This document shows, piece by piece, positions 25,038 through 33,605 of a stretch of DNA of 39,610 nt; within the stretch, counting starts at the first letter, position 1, and each line of letters opens with the position of its first letter. The notes under the pieces were generated by a model that did not search any database, was not told where the DNA came from, and saw only the letters and a list, made by a program, of their open reading frames with translations. The stretch spans positions 1 through 39,610 of the forward strand of contig CATJCP010000329.1 in assembly GCA_949737515.1 (NCBI GenBank), written 5' to 3'. A program made the translations under genes and the position numbers. This DNA comes from an uncultured Oscillospiraceae bacterium (GTDB lineage: Bacteria > Bacillota > Clostridia > Oscillospirales > Ruminococcaceae).

Positions 25038-25343
25038 ATGATACAGATCGTGCCGATTTCTCAAACATCCCCACTTTTTGAAAAGCAGGGGAGTTCCTCT
25101 GGGGAAAACCAGCCCCTCTCCGGGCTGCCCTTTGCGGATATCCTCCAACAATCTATGGAGACAATGCAGGAAACACAGAAAATTTCCAACCAGGACGCTT
25201 ATGACCTGGCAATGGGATATACCGACGACATCGCAAGCGTTATGATCCATTCCGCCCAGGCTACCGCAGCCCTGGAGCTTACCGTACAGATTGCCTCCAG
25301 AGCGGTCAGCGCATATAAGGAAGTCCTTCAGATGCAGATATAA
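25038..25343 (+). CDS. fliE: FliE, MS ring-rod junction protein
   Basis: A 101-residue basal body protein. The C-terminal half is diagnostic: LPFADILQQSMETM, then YDLAMGYTDDIASVMIHSAQ, then ALELTVQIASRAVSAYKEVL, ending in MQI. It links the FliF ring to the FlgB/FlgC rod. ATG at 25038 follows GAAGGAG by 9 bases; the in-frame GTG at 25020 precedes that ribosome binding site and is rejected. It is the first gene of the main operon. Confidence 0.95.
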   Translation: MIQIVPISQTSPLFEKQGSSSGENQPLSGLPFADILQQSMETMQETQKISNQDAYDLAMGYTDDIASVMIHSAQATAALELTVQIASRAVSAYKEVLQMQI

Positions 25344-25368
25344 TGCGGTTCTGTTTGGAAATGGGGCC

Positions 25369-25437
25369 GGGGGGGGGTATTGAGGATTTTAAAAAGCTAA
25401 AGTCTGTCTTTGGACTTTCGTTGCCCCCTTGTTTTTT
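25369..25437 (+). promoter_or_regulatory. fliE-fliF spacer: G9 tract and attenuator-like hairpins
   Basis: Nine consecutive G residues (25369-25377) can pair with CCCCC (25424-25428), which is followed by TTGTTTTTT. Inside lies AAAGTC (25399-25404) with GACTTT (25413-25418). The arrangement resembles a weak terminator or attenuator between fliE and fliF. Confidence 0.4.
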
Positions 25438-25490
25438 GGATGGAATCCGGGTGTATGCAGATTAGGGAATAATAAGGAAGATGTGGGCGG

Positions 25491-27068
25491 ATGAAAGAAC
25501 AATTATCAAAGGCGTTCCAAAATTTAAAAGAATTTTGGTCAAAGCTTGCTTCTAAAACAAAAAAGCTGATCATCTCTGCTGCCGTGCTCATTGTGATTGC
25601 ATCGGTGGCGTTGGCTGTTTATCTGAACGCCACAGCGAAACAGATGGTCGCGCTGTATCCCAAGCTGTCGACGGTGGAGACCGCCGCAGTCTGCGGGGCT
25701 TTGACCGATATGGGAGTTGCTTCCAAGGTGAACTCCGATGGGATTATTATGGTTCCGTCGGACCAACAGGGGCAGCTCTTAGTGACGTTGGCTGGACAGG
25801 GATATCCTCAGACCAGCACCACTTATGATCTGGCGCTGAACAACTCTGGTTTTACCAAAACCGCAGGAGAGCTAAAGCAGATTGCTACCTATCAGCTTCA
25901 GGACAATATTCAGGCCACCTTGGCCCAGATTAAGGGGGTCAAAAGCGCCATTGCCTTTGTGTCCCTCCCCGAGGACACAGGATATGTTTGGGATGAGAAC
26001 CGGGGGAAGAGCTCCGCCACCATCACCGTCACCATGGAGGACGGCTATAAGCTGAGCCTTGAACAGGCAGCTTCCTTCCGCAACCTGGTGGCTTTTTCCA
26101 CACAGCCTCAGATGAACCCGGAGGACGTGGTGATCATCGACGCGAGCACAGGCCTGGAGATCACCGACGAGGATCCCTATACTGGCGGCATGGACGACCG
26201 CAGGCTGGAATATGAGAGCAAGATCAAACTGAATATTGAAAACAACGTTAAGCGCCTGCTCACCCCCATTTACGGGGACGATGGAGTCCATGTGGTGGCC
26301 TGGGTGACGCTGGATTACGACAAGATGATCACCCAGCAGCACCAGTTGGTGCCCGGGGACGACGGGAACGGCGTAAAGGTGCACTTGGATGAGCAGTATG
26401 GCATCAGCGGCTCCGCCCCCATGGAAGGGCTTGTAGGGGAGGAGAACAACACAGACGTTCCTACATATCCAAACCAGTCGGGCCAGGGAGACAGCTCTGT
26501 CACCTCCTATAACCGGAACATTGACTGGGATGTGAGCTGGATTGATACCCAAATCGAAAAGGGCGAGGCGGTGCTCAAGGAGGCCAGCGTTTCGGTGGTA
26601 ATCAACGAGCCTGAATTCACCGCCGAGAAAGAGGATGATATCAAGGATATGGTATCCAAGGCGGTCAACATCCGCAAGGATTCTATTTCCGTTAAGAACT
26701 ACACCATCACCCGTCCGGACGACGAAGTTCCCGCCAGCACCCCGCCGGATAAACAAACTGGCCTCAGCCCAACGGTCCTGTTTGCCATTATCCTTCTGGG
26801 CCTGTTGCTGCTGATCTTGATTGTGGTTGTGGTGGTAGTGCTGATGCGCAATAAGGCCAAGAAGCGCAAGGCCGAGGAAGAGGCTGCTTCCCAGACCATG
26901 AAGGACACCCAGATGGAGGAGATCGAAAAGCTGAAACAGCAGCTTAGAGAATCCGCCCAGGAGAAGGATAAGGAGAGCGCTATCACCAACGAGATTCGGG
27001 AATTCGCCAAGCAGAATCCCGAAATTACTGCGGGCCTGATCCGTACCATGCTGAAGGAGGAGGAATAA
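25491..27068 (+). CDS. fliF: FliF, flagellar MS ring protein
   Basis: A 525-residue inner membrane ring protein. The first membrane segment is at about 26-46, the YscJ/FliF ring-building domain follows (LSTVETAAVCGALTDMG, GYPQTSTTYDLALNNSGFT, LPEDTGYVW). The second membrane segment lies near 424-448 (a long LLLILIVVVVVV run). The cytoplasmic tail ends in the FliG-binding region (ITAGLIRTMLKEEE). The start has only a moderate ribosome binding site (AAGGAAG, 10 bases away). The ring-building motif region 2-3 contains an Asp/Gly-rich segment of moderate length. fliG follows after 4 bases. Confidence 0.96.
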   Translation: MKEQLSKAFQNLKEFWSKLASKTKKLIISAAVLIVIASVALAVYLNATAKQMVALYPKLSTVETAAVCGALTDMGVASKVNSDGIIMVPSDQQGQLLVTLAGQGYPQTSTTYDLALNNSGFTKTAGELKQIATYQLQDNIQATLAQIKGVKSAIAFVSLPEDTGYVWDENRGKSSATITVTMEDGYKLSLEQAASFRNLVAFSTQPQMNPEDVVIIDASTGLEITDEDPYTGGMDDRRLEYESKIKLNIENNVKRLLTPIYGDDGVHVVAWVTLDYDKMITQQHQLVPGDDGNGVKVHLDEQYGISGSAPMEGLVGEENNTDVPTYPNQSGQGDSSVTSYNRNIDWDVSWIDTQIEKGEAVLKEASVSVVINEPEFTAEKEDDIKDMVSKAVNIRKDSISVKNYTITRPDDEVPASTPPDKQTGLSPTVLFAIILLGLLLLILIVVVVVVLMRNKAKKRKAEEEAASQTMKDTQMEEIEKLKQQLRESAQEKDKESAITNEIREFAKQNPEITAGLIRTMLKEEE

Positions 27069-27072
27069 GGAT

Positions 27073-28101
27073 ATGCCTGCTTCTACAACTTCCACCACTC
27101 CCAAAAAACTGACTGCCGCCCAGCGCGCTGCTGCTGTGGTCATTGCCCTGGGGGCAGACAATGCCTCCGAGGTCTATAAATACCTGAGGGATGAAGAGGT
27201 CGAGGTACTTTCCCTGGAAATCGCCAAGATGGAGCGCCTGCCCCCGGAAGAGATGAAGGAGATTACCGACGACTTCTATGGGCTGTGCATCACCCAGAAG
27301 GTCATCTCCGAAGGCGGCGTCAACTATGCCATGGACATCCTGGAGCGGGCATACGGCCCCCAGCAGGCCATGTCCCTGATGGAACGGGTTTCCAAATCTC
27401 TGAAAACCAAAGCCTTTGACTTTCTGCGGAAAGTAGACTATAAAAACCTTCTTATGATCCTTCAAAATGAGCATCCCCAAACCATTGCTATGGTGCTCTC
27501 CTACTGCCGTCCGGAGCAGTCCTCCCAGATCATCATTGAGCTGCCGGAGGCCCTCCAGGTGGATGTGGTGGAGCGTATCGCCAAGCTGGACCGGGCGTCC
27601 CCCGAAATCGTCAACATTGTGGAGAAGACGCTGGAAAACCGCTTCGCCAACATCGTTTCGGTGGATATGATGGAGATGGGCGGCGTCAACTACGTGGCGG
27701 ATATCATGAACAACGTGGATCGCAGCACCGAAAAATTCATCTTCGACGAATTGGGAAGCAAGGACCCCCAGCTGGAAGAGGAAATCCGCAAGCTTATGTT
27801 TGTATTCGAAGATATCGTCACCCTCGACAACTTGGCAATCCAGCGGTTTATCCGCGAGACCGATTCCAAAGACCTGGCTGTGGCCCTCAAATCCACCAGC
27901 GACGAGGTCAAGCAGACCATTTTCAGCAATATGTCCCAGAGAATGCGGGAGAACATCGAGGGCGATATGCAGTACCTGCATAATATCCGCATGAGCGACG
28001 TGGAGGAGGCCCAGCAGAAGATTGTCGGCCTGATCCGCCAGCTCCAGGAAGACGGGCAGATTGTGATTTCTAAGGGCGGAAAGGATGAGATCATTGCTTA
28101 G
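27073..28101 (+). CDS. fliG: FliG, motor switch protein
   Basis: A 342-residue rotor protein. The N-terminal domain binds FliF. The middle domain has the EHPQTIAMVLSY motif (about residues 133-144). The C-terminal torque domain has MFVFEDIVTLDNLAIQRFIR (about 237-256) with the charged residues that meet MotA. Length is standard. The gene is tightly packed in the operon, and its last 17 bases overlap the fliH start. Confidence 0.97.
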   Translation: MPASTTSTTPKKLTAAQRAAAVVIALGADNASEVYKYLRDEEVEVLSLEIAKMERLPPEEMKEITDDFYGLCITQKVISEGGVNYAMDILERAYGPQQAMSLMERVSKSLKTKAFDFLRKVDYKNLLMILQNEHPQTIAMVLSYCRPEQSSQIIIELPEALQVDVVERIAKLDRASPEIVNIVEKTLENRFANIVSVDMMEMGGVNYVADIMNNVDRSTEKFIFDELGSKDPQLEEEIRKLMFVFEDIVTLDNLAIQRFIRETDSKDLAVALKSTSDEVKQTIFSNMSQRMRENIEGDMQYLHNIRMSDVEEAQQKIVGLIRQLQEDGQIVISKGGKDEIIA

Positions 28102-28867
28102 TGTGATTAAACAGGGCCGGATTGTCGCGGAGGAGAAGGTTGTCCGCATCCCCGCCGGGGAAGGCTTTGAGGTCACCTATGCAGGGGACGAGGAAGAGAA
28201 ACAGGCTTCCCAGTCCATAGAGGATTCCATCCAACGCGCCGAGGAGGAAATCCAGCTGCGCCAGGCCCAGTTTGACGCACTGATGGACCGCAAACGGAAA
28301 GAGGCGGAGGATTTCGCCCAGCAGGTGCGGATCCAGGCAGAGCAGGAACGGGACCGCATCATTGAACAGGCAAAGCGGTCCTCTATCGAGATGATGGAGG
28401 AAGCCCGGCTGGAGGGCGTTGAAAAGGGCTTCCAGGCCAAGACGGCCGAGATCGACGCCATCCTCAAAAGGATGACCGCCGCCTTGGCGGAGCTGAAAAA
28501 GGAACAGCTGGCGTTCTTCCAGTCCTACGCTGCCCAGACTCAGGATTTCGCTCTGGAAATTGCGGAGAAGATCCTCCATCAGCAAATCTCCCTGGACCCC
28601 ACTTCCATGGAATCCCTGATTGTGGAATCCATCGGTACGGTGCGAGACGCCGACTGGCTCACCGTAAAGCTTTCCAACCGGTCCGGCGAGCTGATCAAGC
28701 TTTTAAACGACTACTACCACCAGAGCGATGCGAGAAAGATCGCCTTTACCGAGAACCGTTCCGCCCTGGGGACCTGCATTGTGGAGACGCCGGATGGGAC
28801 CATTGACGCATCCATACAGACCCAATTGGAAAATTTGCGGCAGCTTTTTCAAAAAGCAGCCAAATAA
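28085..28867 (+). CDS. fliH: FliH, export ATPase regulator
   Basis: A 260-residue peripheral stator of the export ATPase. A long charged coiled coil (about residues 35-125, rich in Glu, Gln and Arg) is followed by the conserved C-terminal domain (FALEIAEKILHQQISLD near 155-171). ATG at 28085 gives an LLSVIKQGRI start typical of Firmicutes FliH; a GTG at 28103 is the alternative. It overlaps fliG. FliH binds FliI and delivers it to the export gate. Confidence 0.9.
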   Translation: MRSLLSVIKQGRIVAEEKVVRIPAGEGFEVTYAGDEEEKQASQSIEDSIQRAEEEIQLRQAQFDALMDRKRKEAEDFAQQVRIQAEQERDRIIEQAKRSSIEMMEEARLEGVEKGFQAKTAEIDAILKRMTAALAELKKEQLAFFQSYAAQTQDFALEIAEKILHQQISLDPTSMESLIVESIGTVRDADWLTVKLSNRSGELIKLLNDYYHQSDARKIAFTENRSALGTCIVETPDGTIDASIQTQLENLRQLFQKAAK

Positions 28868-28928
28868 ACCCGGCCTAACTTAAGTGAGAATATCCGCTGG
28901 CTGCCCGCCTGTGAAAGGGGTGATTCCC

Positions 28929-30254
28929 ATGGCTTCCTTCCCTGCAGCTGATCTGAGCAGATTTAAAAATGTCCTATTTACTTCCGACCTTTTCTCCTAC
29001 CGGGGGAAGATCGACAAGATCGTCGGTATGACGGTGGAGGCCACTGGGATTGAGTGCAGCATCGGCGATGTATGCAATATCAACCGGGGGCCTGACAAGC
29101 CGACAGTTATTACCGAAGTGGTGGGGTTCCGGGGAAACAAGGTGCTGTTGATGCCTTATCAGGATATTGAGGGCATCGGTTACGGCAGTTCGGTCCACAA
29201 CATCGGCAGCAAGCTTACCATTAAGGTGGGACCGGAAATGATCGGCCGAGTGGTGGACGCCCTGGGGCATCCCATTGACGGCCGGGGGGACTTTGAGACA
29301 GTTGACGAGTACCCCATTAACGGGGAACCCTCCAACCCCATGGACCGCCCGGAGATCAACACCCCCATCGAGTTCGGCGTCAAGGCCATTGACGGGATGC
29401 TGACCATCGGCAAGGGACAGAGGATGGGGATTTTTGCAGGCAGCGGCGTGGGCAAGAGCACCTTGATGGGCATGATTGCCCGCAACGTCAAAGCCGATAT
29501 CAACGTCATTGCCCTGGTGGGAGAACGTGGGCGGGAGGTAGGCGAGTTTATTGACCAGAGCCTGGGGGAGGAAGGCATGAAGCGTTCCGTCCTGGTGGTG
29601 GCCACCTCCGACCAGCCTGCCATGATGCGTTCCAAGTGCGCTCTGGCGGCTACCTCCATTGCCGAATACTTCCGGGACCAGGGGAAGGACGTCCTGCTGA
29701 TGATGGACTCCCTTACCCGGTTCGCCATGGCCCAGCGGGAAATCGGCCTGAGCACCGGCGAGCCTCCAGTGGCCAGAGGGTACACCCCCTCCATTTACAC
29801 CGCCCTCCCCAAGCTGCTGGAACGGTCCGGCAACTTTGAAAAGGGTTCCATCACCGGCATTTATACGGTGCTGGTGGAAGGGGACGATGCCAACGAACCC
29901 ATTTCCGATACTGTCCGGGGCATCATCGACGGCCATATTATGCTTTCCCGAAAAATCGCCATGCGCAACCATTATCCGGCCATTGACGTGCTGGCAAGCG
30001 TCAGCCGTTTAATGTCCACCATTGCCCAGCCGGACCACAAGGAAGCCGCCAACAAAATCCGCAACCTGATGTCCACCTACCAGGACAATCAGGACCTGAT
30101 CTCCATCGGGGCCTATAAAAGCGGCACCAATCCGGAGCTGGACTACGCCATCAGCAAGATGAATGACATTAACGCCTTTCTCCAGCAGCGGACTGACGAG
30201 AAGATTTCCTTTGACGACACCATGGAGCTGATTCAGCAGACGGTGGCGGGCTGA
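28929..30254 (+). CDS. fliI: FliI, flagellar export ATPase
   Basis: A 441-residue F1-beta-like ATPase that powers or times flagellar type III export. The P-loop GSGVGKST is near residue 172, Walker B VLLMMDSLTRFA near 255, and the family loop GEPPVARGYTPS shortly after. ATG at 28929 follows AAAGGGGTGA by about 8 bases; the in-frame GTG codons at 28884 and 28911 lack one. It works with FliH and FliJ, encoded on either side. Confidence 0.97.
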   Translation: MASFPAADLSRFKNVLFTSDLFSYRGKIDKIVGMTVEATGIECSIGDVCNINRGPDKPTVITEVVGFRGNKVLLMPYQDIEGIGYGSSVHNIGSKLTIKVGPEMIGRVVDALGHPIDGRGDFETVDEYPINGEPSNPMDRPEINTPIEFGVKAIDGMLTIGKGQRMGIFAGSGVGKSTLMGMIARNVKADINVIALVGERGREVGEFIDQSLGEEGMKRSVLVVATSDQPAMMRSKCALAATSIAEYFRDQGKDVLLMMDSLTRFAMAQREIGLSTGEPPVARGYTPSIYTALPKLLERSGNFEKGSITGIYTVLVEGDDANEPISDTVRGIIDGHIMLSRKIAMRNHYPAIDVLASVSRLMSTIAQPDHKEAANKIRNLMSTYQDNQDLISIGAYKSGTNPELDYAISKMNDINAFLQQRTDEKISFDDTMELIQQTVAG

Positions 30255-30327
30255 GGGATCTCCCAGAAGAATCAAGTTTGAAACAGTTTTGTTTTTATAA
30301 AGATTTTGTCTAAGGAGATATACGCCG

Positions 30328-30777
30328 ATGAAACGCTTTGAGTTTTCCCTGGACCGGGTCTTGGGGTTCAAAAACCAGATGCTGGACAGGGAAAAAAACG
30401 AGCTGGCCCGGCTCCGCTCCATTAAAAGCCAAATGGACGAGGAGCTGCGGGAGCTTTTGGAGGAATTCCAGGCTGTCAACCGCAAGATGAAGGATAAATC
30501 CCGCCGGGGGGTCACGGCCCTGGAGCTGAGAAGCTTCCAGTTCCAGCTGGACTGCCTGCGGGACGATATGGATCTGCTCAATGAAAAGCGCCGGGAACAG
30601 GATATCAAGATCGACGGCCAGCTGGCCGTCGTGCTGGAGATATCCCAGTCTGTCTCCGGCCTTGACAAGCTGAAGGACCACCAAAAGGAAGAGTTTGCAC
30701 GGTACGAGGCAAAGGAGACTGAAAACGAGATCTCCGAGTTCATCACCGGGAAACTCGCCCTTGTGGCGGAGGTCTGA
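30328..30777 (+). CDS. fliJ: FliJ, export chaperone-escort and ATPase stalk
   Basis: A 149-residue antiparallel coiled-coil protein with a KRFEFSLDRVLGFKNQMLDR start typical of FliJ and charged heptads throughout. It sits in the centre of the FliI hexamer. AAGGAGA precedes the ATG. It lies directly after fliI and before fliK, as in most flagellar operons. Confidence 0.92.
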   Translation: MKRFEFSLDRVLGFKNQMLDREKNELARLRSIKSQMDEELRELLEEFQAVNRKMKDKSRRGVTALELRSFQFQLDCLRDDMDLLNEKRREQDIKIDGQLAVVLEISQSVSGLDKLKDHQKEEFARYEAKETENEISEFITGKLALVAEV

Positions 30778-30873
30778 TTCCCGAGGATAGGTCCGCAGAA
30801 CAGGTGATTCCTGGAACCTTTGTGTTCCAGATCACATATATCATTAACACAGCGAAAGGAGGTGAGACAGAAA

Positions 30874-32061
30874 ATGGACGTCAGCAACGTTTCGGTACAA
30901 ACAACCCAAGCAGTGCAGAACAGCACTACCAGCATCCCCCAACAGGCGGCACAGCAAGGCGGTCAAATGGACTTTTTGGCCCTGATCCTCCAGATGTTAG
31001 GCGGGACCGGAGAGGAAAGCCCCAAGGAGCTCCTTGCTATGTTCCTGGAAAAGGGGAAAAAGGACGCAGAACAGGAAGGCGAAAACTTAGCCATCCAGAT
31101 GATGATGGAGATGTTGGCGGCAAATCCGGCGGCAGGCCTGAACATGCAGATGGTCAGCCCGGAAATGCTGAGCGAACTGACCGGAGGCACCGTACCGGCT
31201 TTAGAGAGATTCTTTGCCATGGAGGGCATTGGGACCATGGACGGGCAGCAGAACCTTCTCCAGGAGCTGATGGGGAACCAGCAGCCGGAAAACACCCAGA
31301 ACGTCAAATCCGAGGGCCTCTTTGAGGTACTGGAAACAGTTACGGAAGAAAGCGCCAACCCGGAGGAGATTATCATCCCTGTGACGGCAGAACGCCGTTC
31401 CGCCCAGCAGCAGGACTTTTTTGACCGGGGCGCCAACGAGTTCCGTTCCGCTATTTCCCAGGCAAAGCAGGAGCTGGACCTGGTTTCCAACAGAGGCGCG
31501 AAGGAAGACAAGAAGATCAACCTGGATGTCGACCAGCTCCAGCATGAGGTGGATTCAGGCAAGTACCAGGTGAACGCCGCCGAAGCGGAAAAGCTCCCTG
31601 AGGCCCCTGTTACCCCGGCGGATATTGCCAGCCAGGTAAAAGAGGGGATCATCAAGGAGATCGGTTCCGGCAAGGATGAATTTATCGTCAAGCTCAAACC
31701 TGAAGGCTTAGGTGAGATCACGGTAAGGTTGATGCAGGAGGGGGACAGGATTGCCCTGAGCATCTCCGCCTCTAACTCCCATGTGGCAAGGCTCCTCAGC
31801 AGTGAGATCGAGCAGCTTCGGGAATCCCTGCGGCCCTACAACACAGTGGTCCAGGAAGTGGTAGACCAGCAGGCCTATGCCTCCAACCAGGATTTCGGCC
31901 AGAGCTTTGGCAACAGCCAGTATCAGCAGCGGCAGTATGAAGGCGGCCGCCAGGGCCATTCCCGGGTTACATTCCAGGATTTGGTCAATGGCGAAGCCCC
32001 GGAGGACGGTTCCGCTTCCCACAGGGTGATTTCCACAGGGCTGAATACCTACATTGTGTAA
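30874..32061 (+). CDS. fliK: FliK, hook-length control protein
   Basis: A 395-residue secreted ruler. The N-terminal 250 residues are low in conservation and rich in Gln, Met and Glu. The C-terminal hook domain is clear (FIVKLKPEGLGEITVRLMQ near 269-287, then HVARLLSSEIEQLRESL), the part that switches export specificity. ATG at 30874 follows a near-perfect AAAGGAGGTGA by 8 bases; the upstream GTG at 30820 is rejected. The tail is Gln-rich. Confidence 0.92.
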   Translation: MDVSNVSVQTTQAVQNSTTSIPQQAAQQGGQMDFLALILQMLGGTGEESPKELLAMFLEKGKKDAEQEGENLAIQMMMEMLAANPAAGLNMQMVSPEMLSELTGGTVPALERFFAMEGIGTMDGQQNLLQELMGNQQPENTQNVKSEGLFEVLETVTEESANPEEIIIPVTAERRSAQQQDFFDRGANEFRSAISQAKQELDLVSNRGAKEDKKINLDVDQLQHEVDSGKYQVNAAEAEKLPEAPVTPADIASQVKEGIIKEIGSGKDEFIVKLKPEGLGEITVRLMQEGDRIALSISASNSHVARLLSSEIEQLRESLRPYNTVVQEVVDQQAYASNQDFGQSFGNSQYQQRQYEGGRQGHSRVTFQDLVNGEAPEDGSASHRVISTGLNTYIV

Positions 32062-32099
32062 ATCATCTCCAATTTGTTTGAAAGAAAGGAGGAACCGGT

Positions 32100-32945
32100 A
32101 TGTCGGAAATTTCCGGCAGCAGCATCCTGGATCAGGCCCATTTTAACCCGTCATCGGTGAAACAGGGCGTCAACTACGGCAACACGGTCTTTACCGACAA
32201 GCAGTCAAACGACCTTACCTCTGAGGACTTCCTCAACCTGATGATCACCCAGCTGAAAAATCAGGACTTTATGAACCCTTCCAGCGATACCGAGTTCCTG
32301 TCCCAGCTTGCCCAGTTTACCAGTATGCAGTACATGCAGGAGCTGGCCAACTACTCCAAGCAGAACTATGTGTCCGCCCTGATCGGGCAGACCATCACCG
32401 CCTCTAAGTTTAAAGTGGACGGCTCCCTGGACAGCACCACCGGCGTAGTGACAAAAATTTCCCTGGTGGACGACGAATACACCATCTACATTGGGGATAA
32501 ATCCTACACGTTGGACCAGATTATGGAGATCGGTGTGACCAGCAAGCCAAGCACCCCCACCACCCCTCCCACAGAGGAGGAAACAGAGACCGATTACTCC
32601 CAGTCCAGCTTCCTCATGTCTCTGCTGGGGCAGCAGGTGACAGTGAAAAATTCCTCTGGCGAAGAGATCAGCGGCGTTGTCCAGCGGGTTTCCATGGCAG
32701 AGGGGATGAAGTTCCAGGTGGACGGCGAATGGTACAGCCTGAGTGATTTTGTCTCGGTGGATGTGCCGGAGGAAAACGCCGGTGAGCCTGATGAAGAGGA
32801 CGAGGAGATCATCCAGGTGCTGAACCCGGATGAAACCAGCACCATTTTGGACACGAATATCAACACAAACGGCGCAGAGGAATCCATCTCGATCCAGGAC
32901 GGAGTGGAGAGCGGAATCATTACGCCAGAGATGTCCGAAGCCTGA
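32100..32945 (+). CDS. flgD: FlgD, hook cap scaffold protein, with duplicated module
   Basis: A 281-residue hook scaffold. The conserved N-terminal part is clear: LTSEDFLNLMITQLKNQD (about 39-56), then EFLSQLAQFTSMQYMQEL. After it come two similar strand modules, one starting ALIGQTITASKFKVDG (about 97-) and one SLLGQQVTVKNSSGEE (about 177-). Each starts with the LxGQxV/I motif and ends in a Y-x-L strand. The tail is acidic. Usual Firmicutes FlgD is shorter and has one such module. AAAGGAGG precedes the ATG. Confidence 0.93.
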   Translation: MSEISGSSILDQAHFNPSSVKQGVNYGNTVFTDKQSNDLTSEDFLNLMITQLKNQDFMNPSSDTEFLSQLAQFTSMQYMQELANYSKQNYVSALIGQTITASKFKVDGSLDSTTGVVTKISLVDDEYTIYIGDKSYTLDQIMEIGVTSKPSTPTTPPTEEETETDYSQSSFLMSLLGQQVTVKNSSGEEISGVVQRVSMAEGMKFQVDGEWYSLSDFVSVDVPEENAGEPDEEDEEIIQVLNPDETSTILDTNINTNGAEESISIQDGVESGIITPEMSEA

Positions 32946-33032
32946 TCCTGTAAAAACGGATCGCGAACCTGCGGTCATTGACGATTGCATGGTACGATTG
33001 AGCATGGACGCTATAATAGGGTGAGATGAACG

Positions 33033-33434
33033 ATGAGTACGAATGAGCTGTTTCTCAGCAACAGGTTTTCCATTGTAACCGGAAAACCGCAGCCCGGCCA
33101 GGGCGCGGCCAATGCCACCAAAGCCCAGGCGGGGACCAACGCCTCCGGCGTATCCTTCCAGCAGGCTTTAGAGGCGCAGCGGCAGATCGCTTTTTCCAAG
33201 CACGCGGCCCAGAGGGTTGCACAGCGGGGCATTGCCCTGACGGAGAGCAGCCTTTCCCGTCTGGAAGAAGGGGTGCGCCTGGCGCAGTCAAAGGGACTTG
33301 ACGACACGCTGATCCTGGTGGACAGCACCGCTTTTCTGGTGAGCGTGAAAAACAACAAGGTGATCACCACCGTAAACCACGACGAACTCAAAGGAAATGT
33401 CTTTACAAATATCGACGGGACCGTTATTGTTTAA
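33033..33434 (+). CDS. Flagellar operon protein of TIGR02530 type
   Basis: A 133-residue protein with the family pattern FSKHAAQRVAQRGIALTESS (about 54-73), then ALVD-like DTLILVDSTAFLVSVKNNKV, and the ending NVFTNIDGTVIV. This small family is found between flgD and flgE in Clostridia and Bacilli. It is often annotated only as a flagellar operon protein, so its molecular role is not established. The ribosome binding site is weak (GGGTGAG). Confidence 0.85.
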   Translation: MSTNELFLSNRFSIVTGKPQPGQGAANATKAQAGTNASGVSFQQALEAQRQIAFSKHAAQRVAQRGIALTESSLSRLEEGVRLAQSKGLDDTLILVDSTAFLVSVKNNKVITTVNHDELKGNVFTNIDGTVIV

Positions 33435-33449
33435 GCACATAAGCAAACA

Positions 33450-33559
33450 CAGCCGGACCAATCCCCTTTTGGGGTGACACGGAGGCTGTCAGGCCCCGAA
33501 CGCTTGACGGGCCTGCTGTCTGCCGCCTTGGGCAGATGAATGGTTCCAGGGCGGCAGAC
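33450..33559 (+). other. Row of hairpins in the spacer before flgE
   Basis: Three structures follow each other: CAGCC (33450-33454) with GGCTG (33484-33488) enclosing CCCC-TTTT-GGGG; AGGCCC (33491-33496) with GGGCCT (33509-33514); and GTCTGCCGCC (33518-33527) with 33550-33559, a perfect 10-bp stem. There is no T-run. The flgE ribosome binding site follows 30 bases later. Confidence 0.45.
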
Positions 33560-33605
33560 CAACGGTTTCCCGGCGGATACTAACCAAAAAGGAGATTTTG
33601 CATTT

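Noticed and set aside
33012-33017. TATAAT upstream of the TIGR02530-type gene as an internal promoter
   Set aside because: No acceptable -35 box at 16-18 bases; it lies within a continuous operon.
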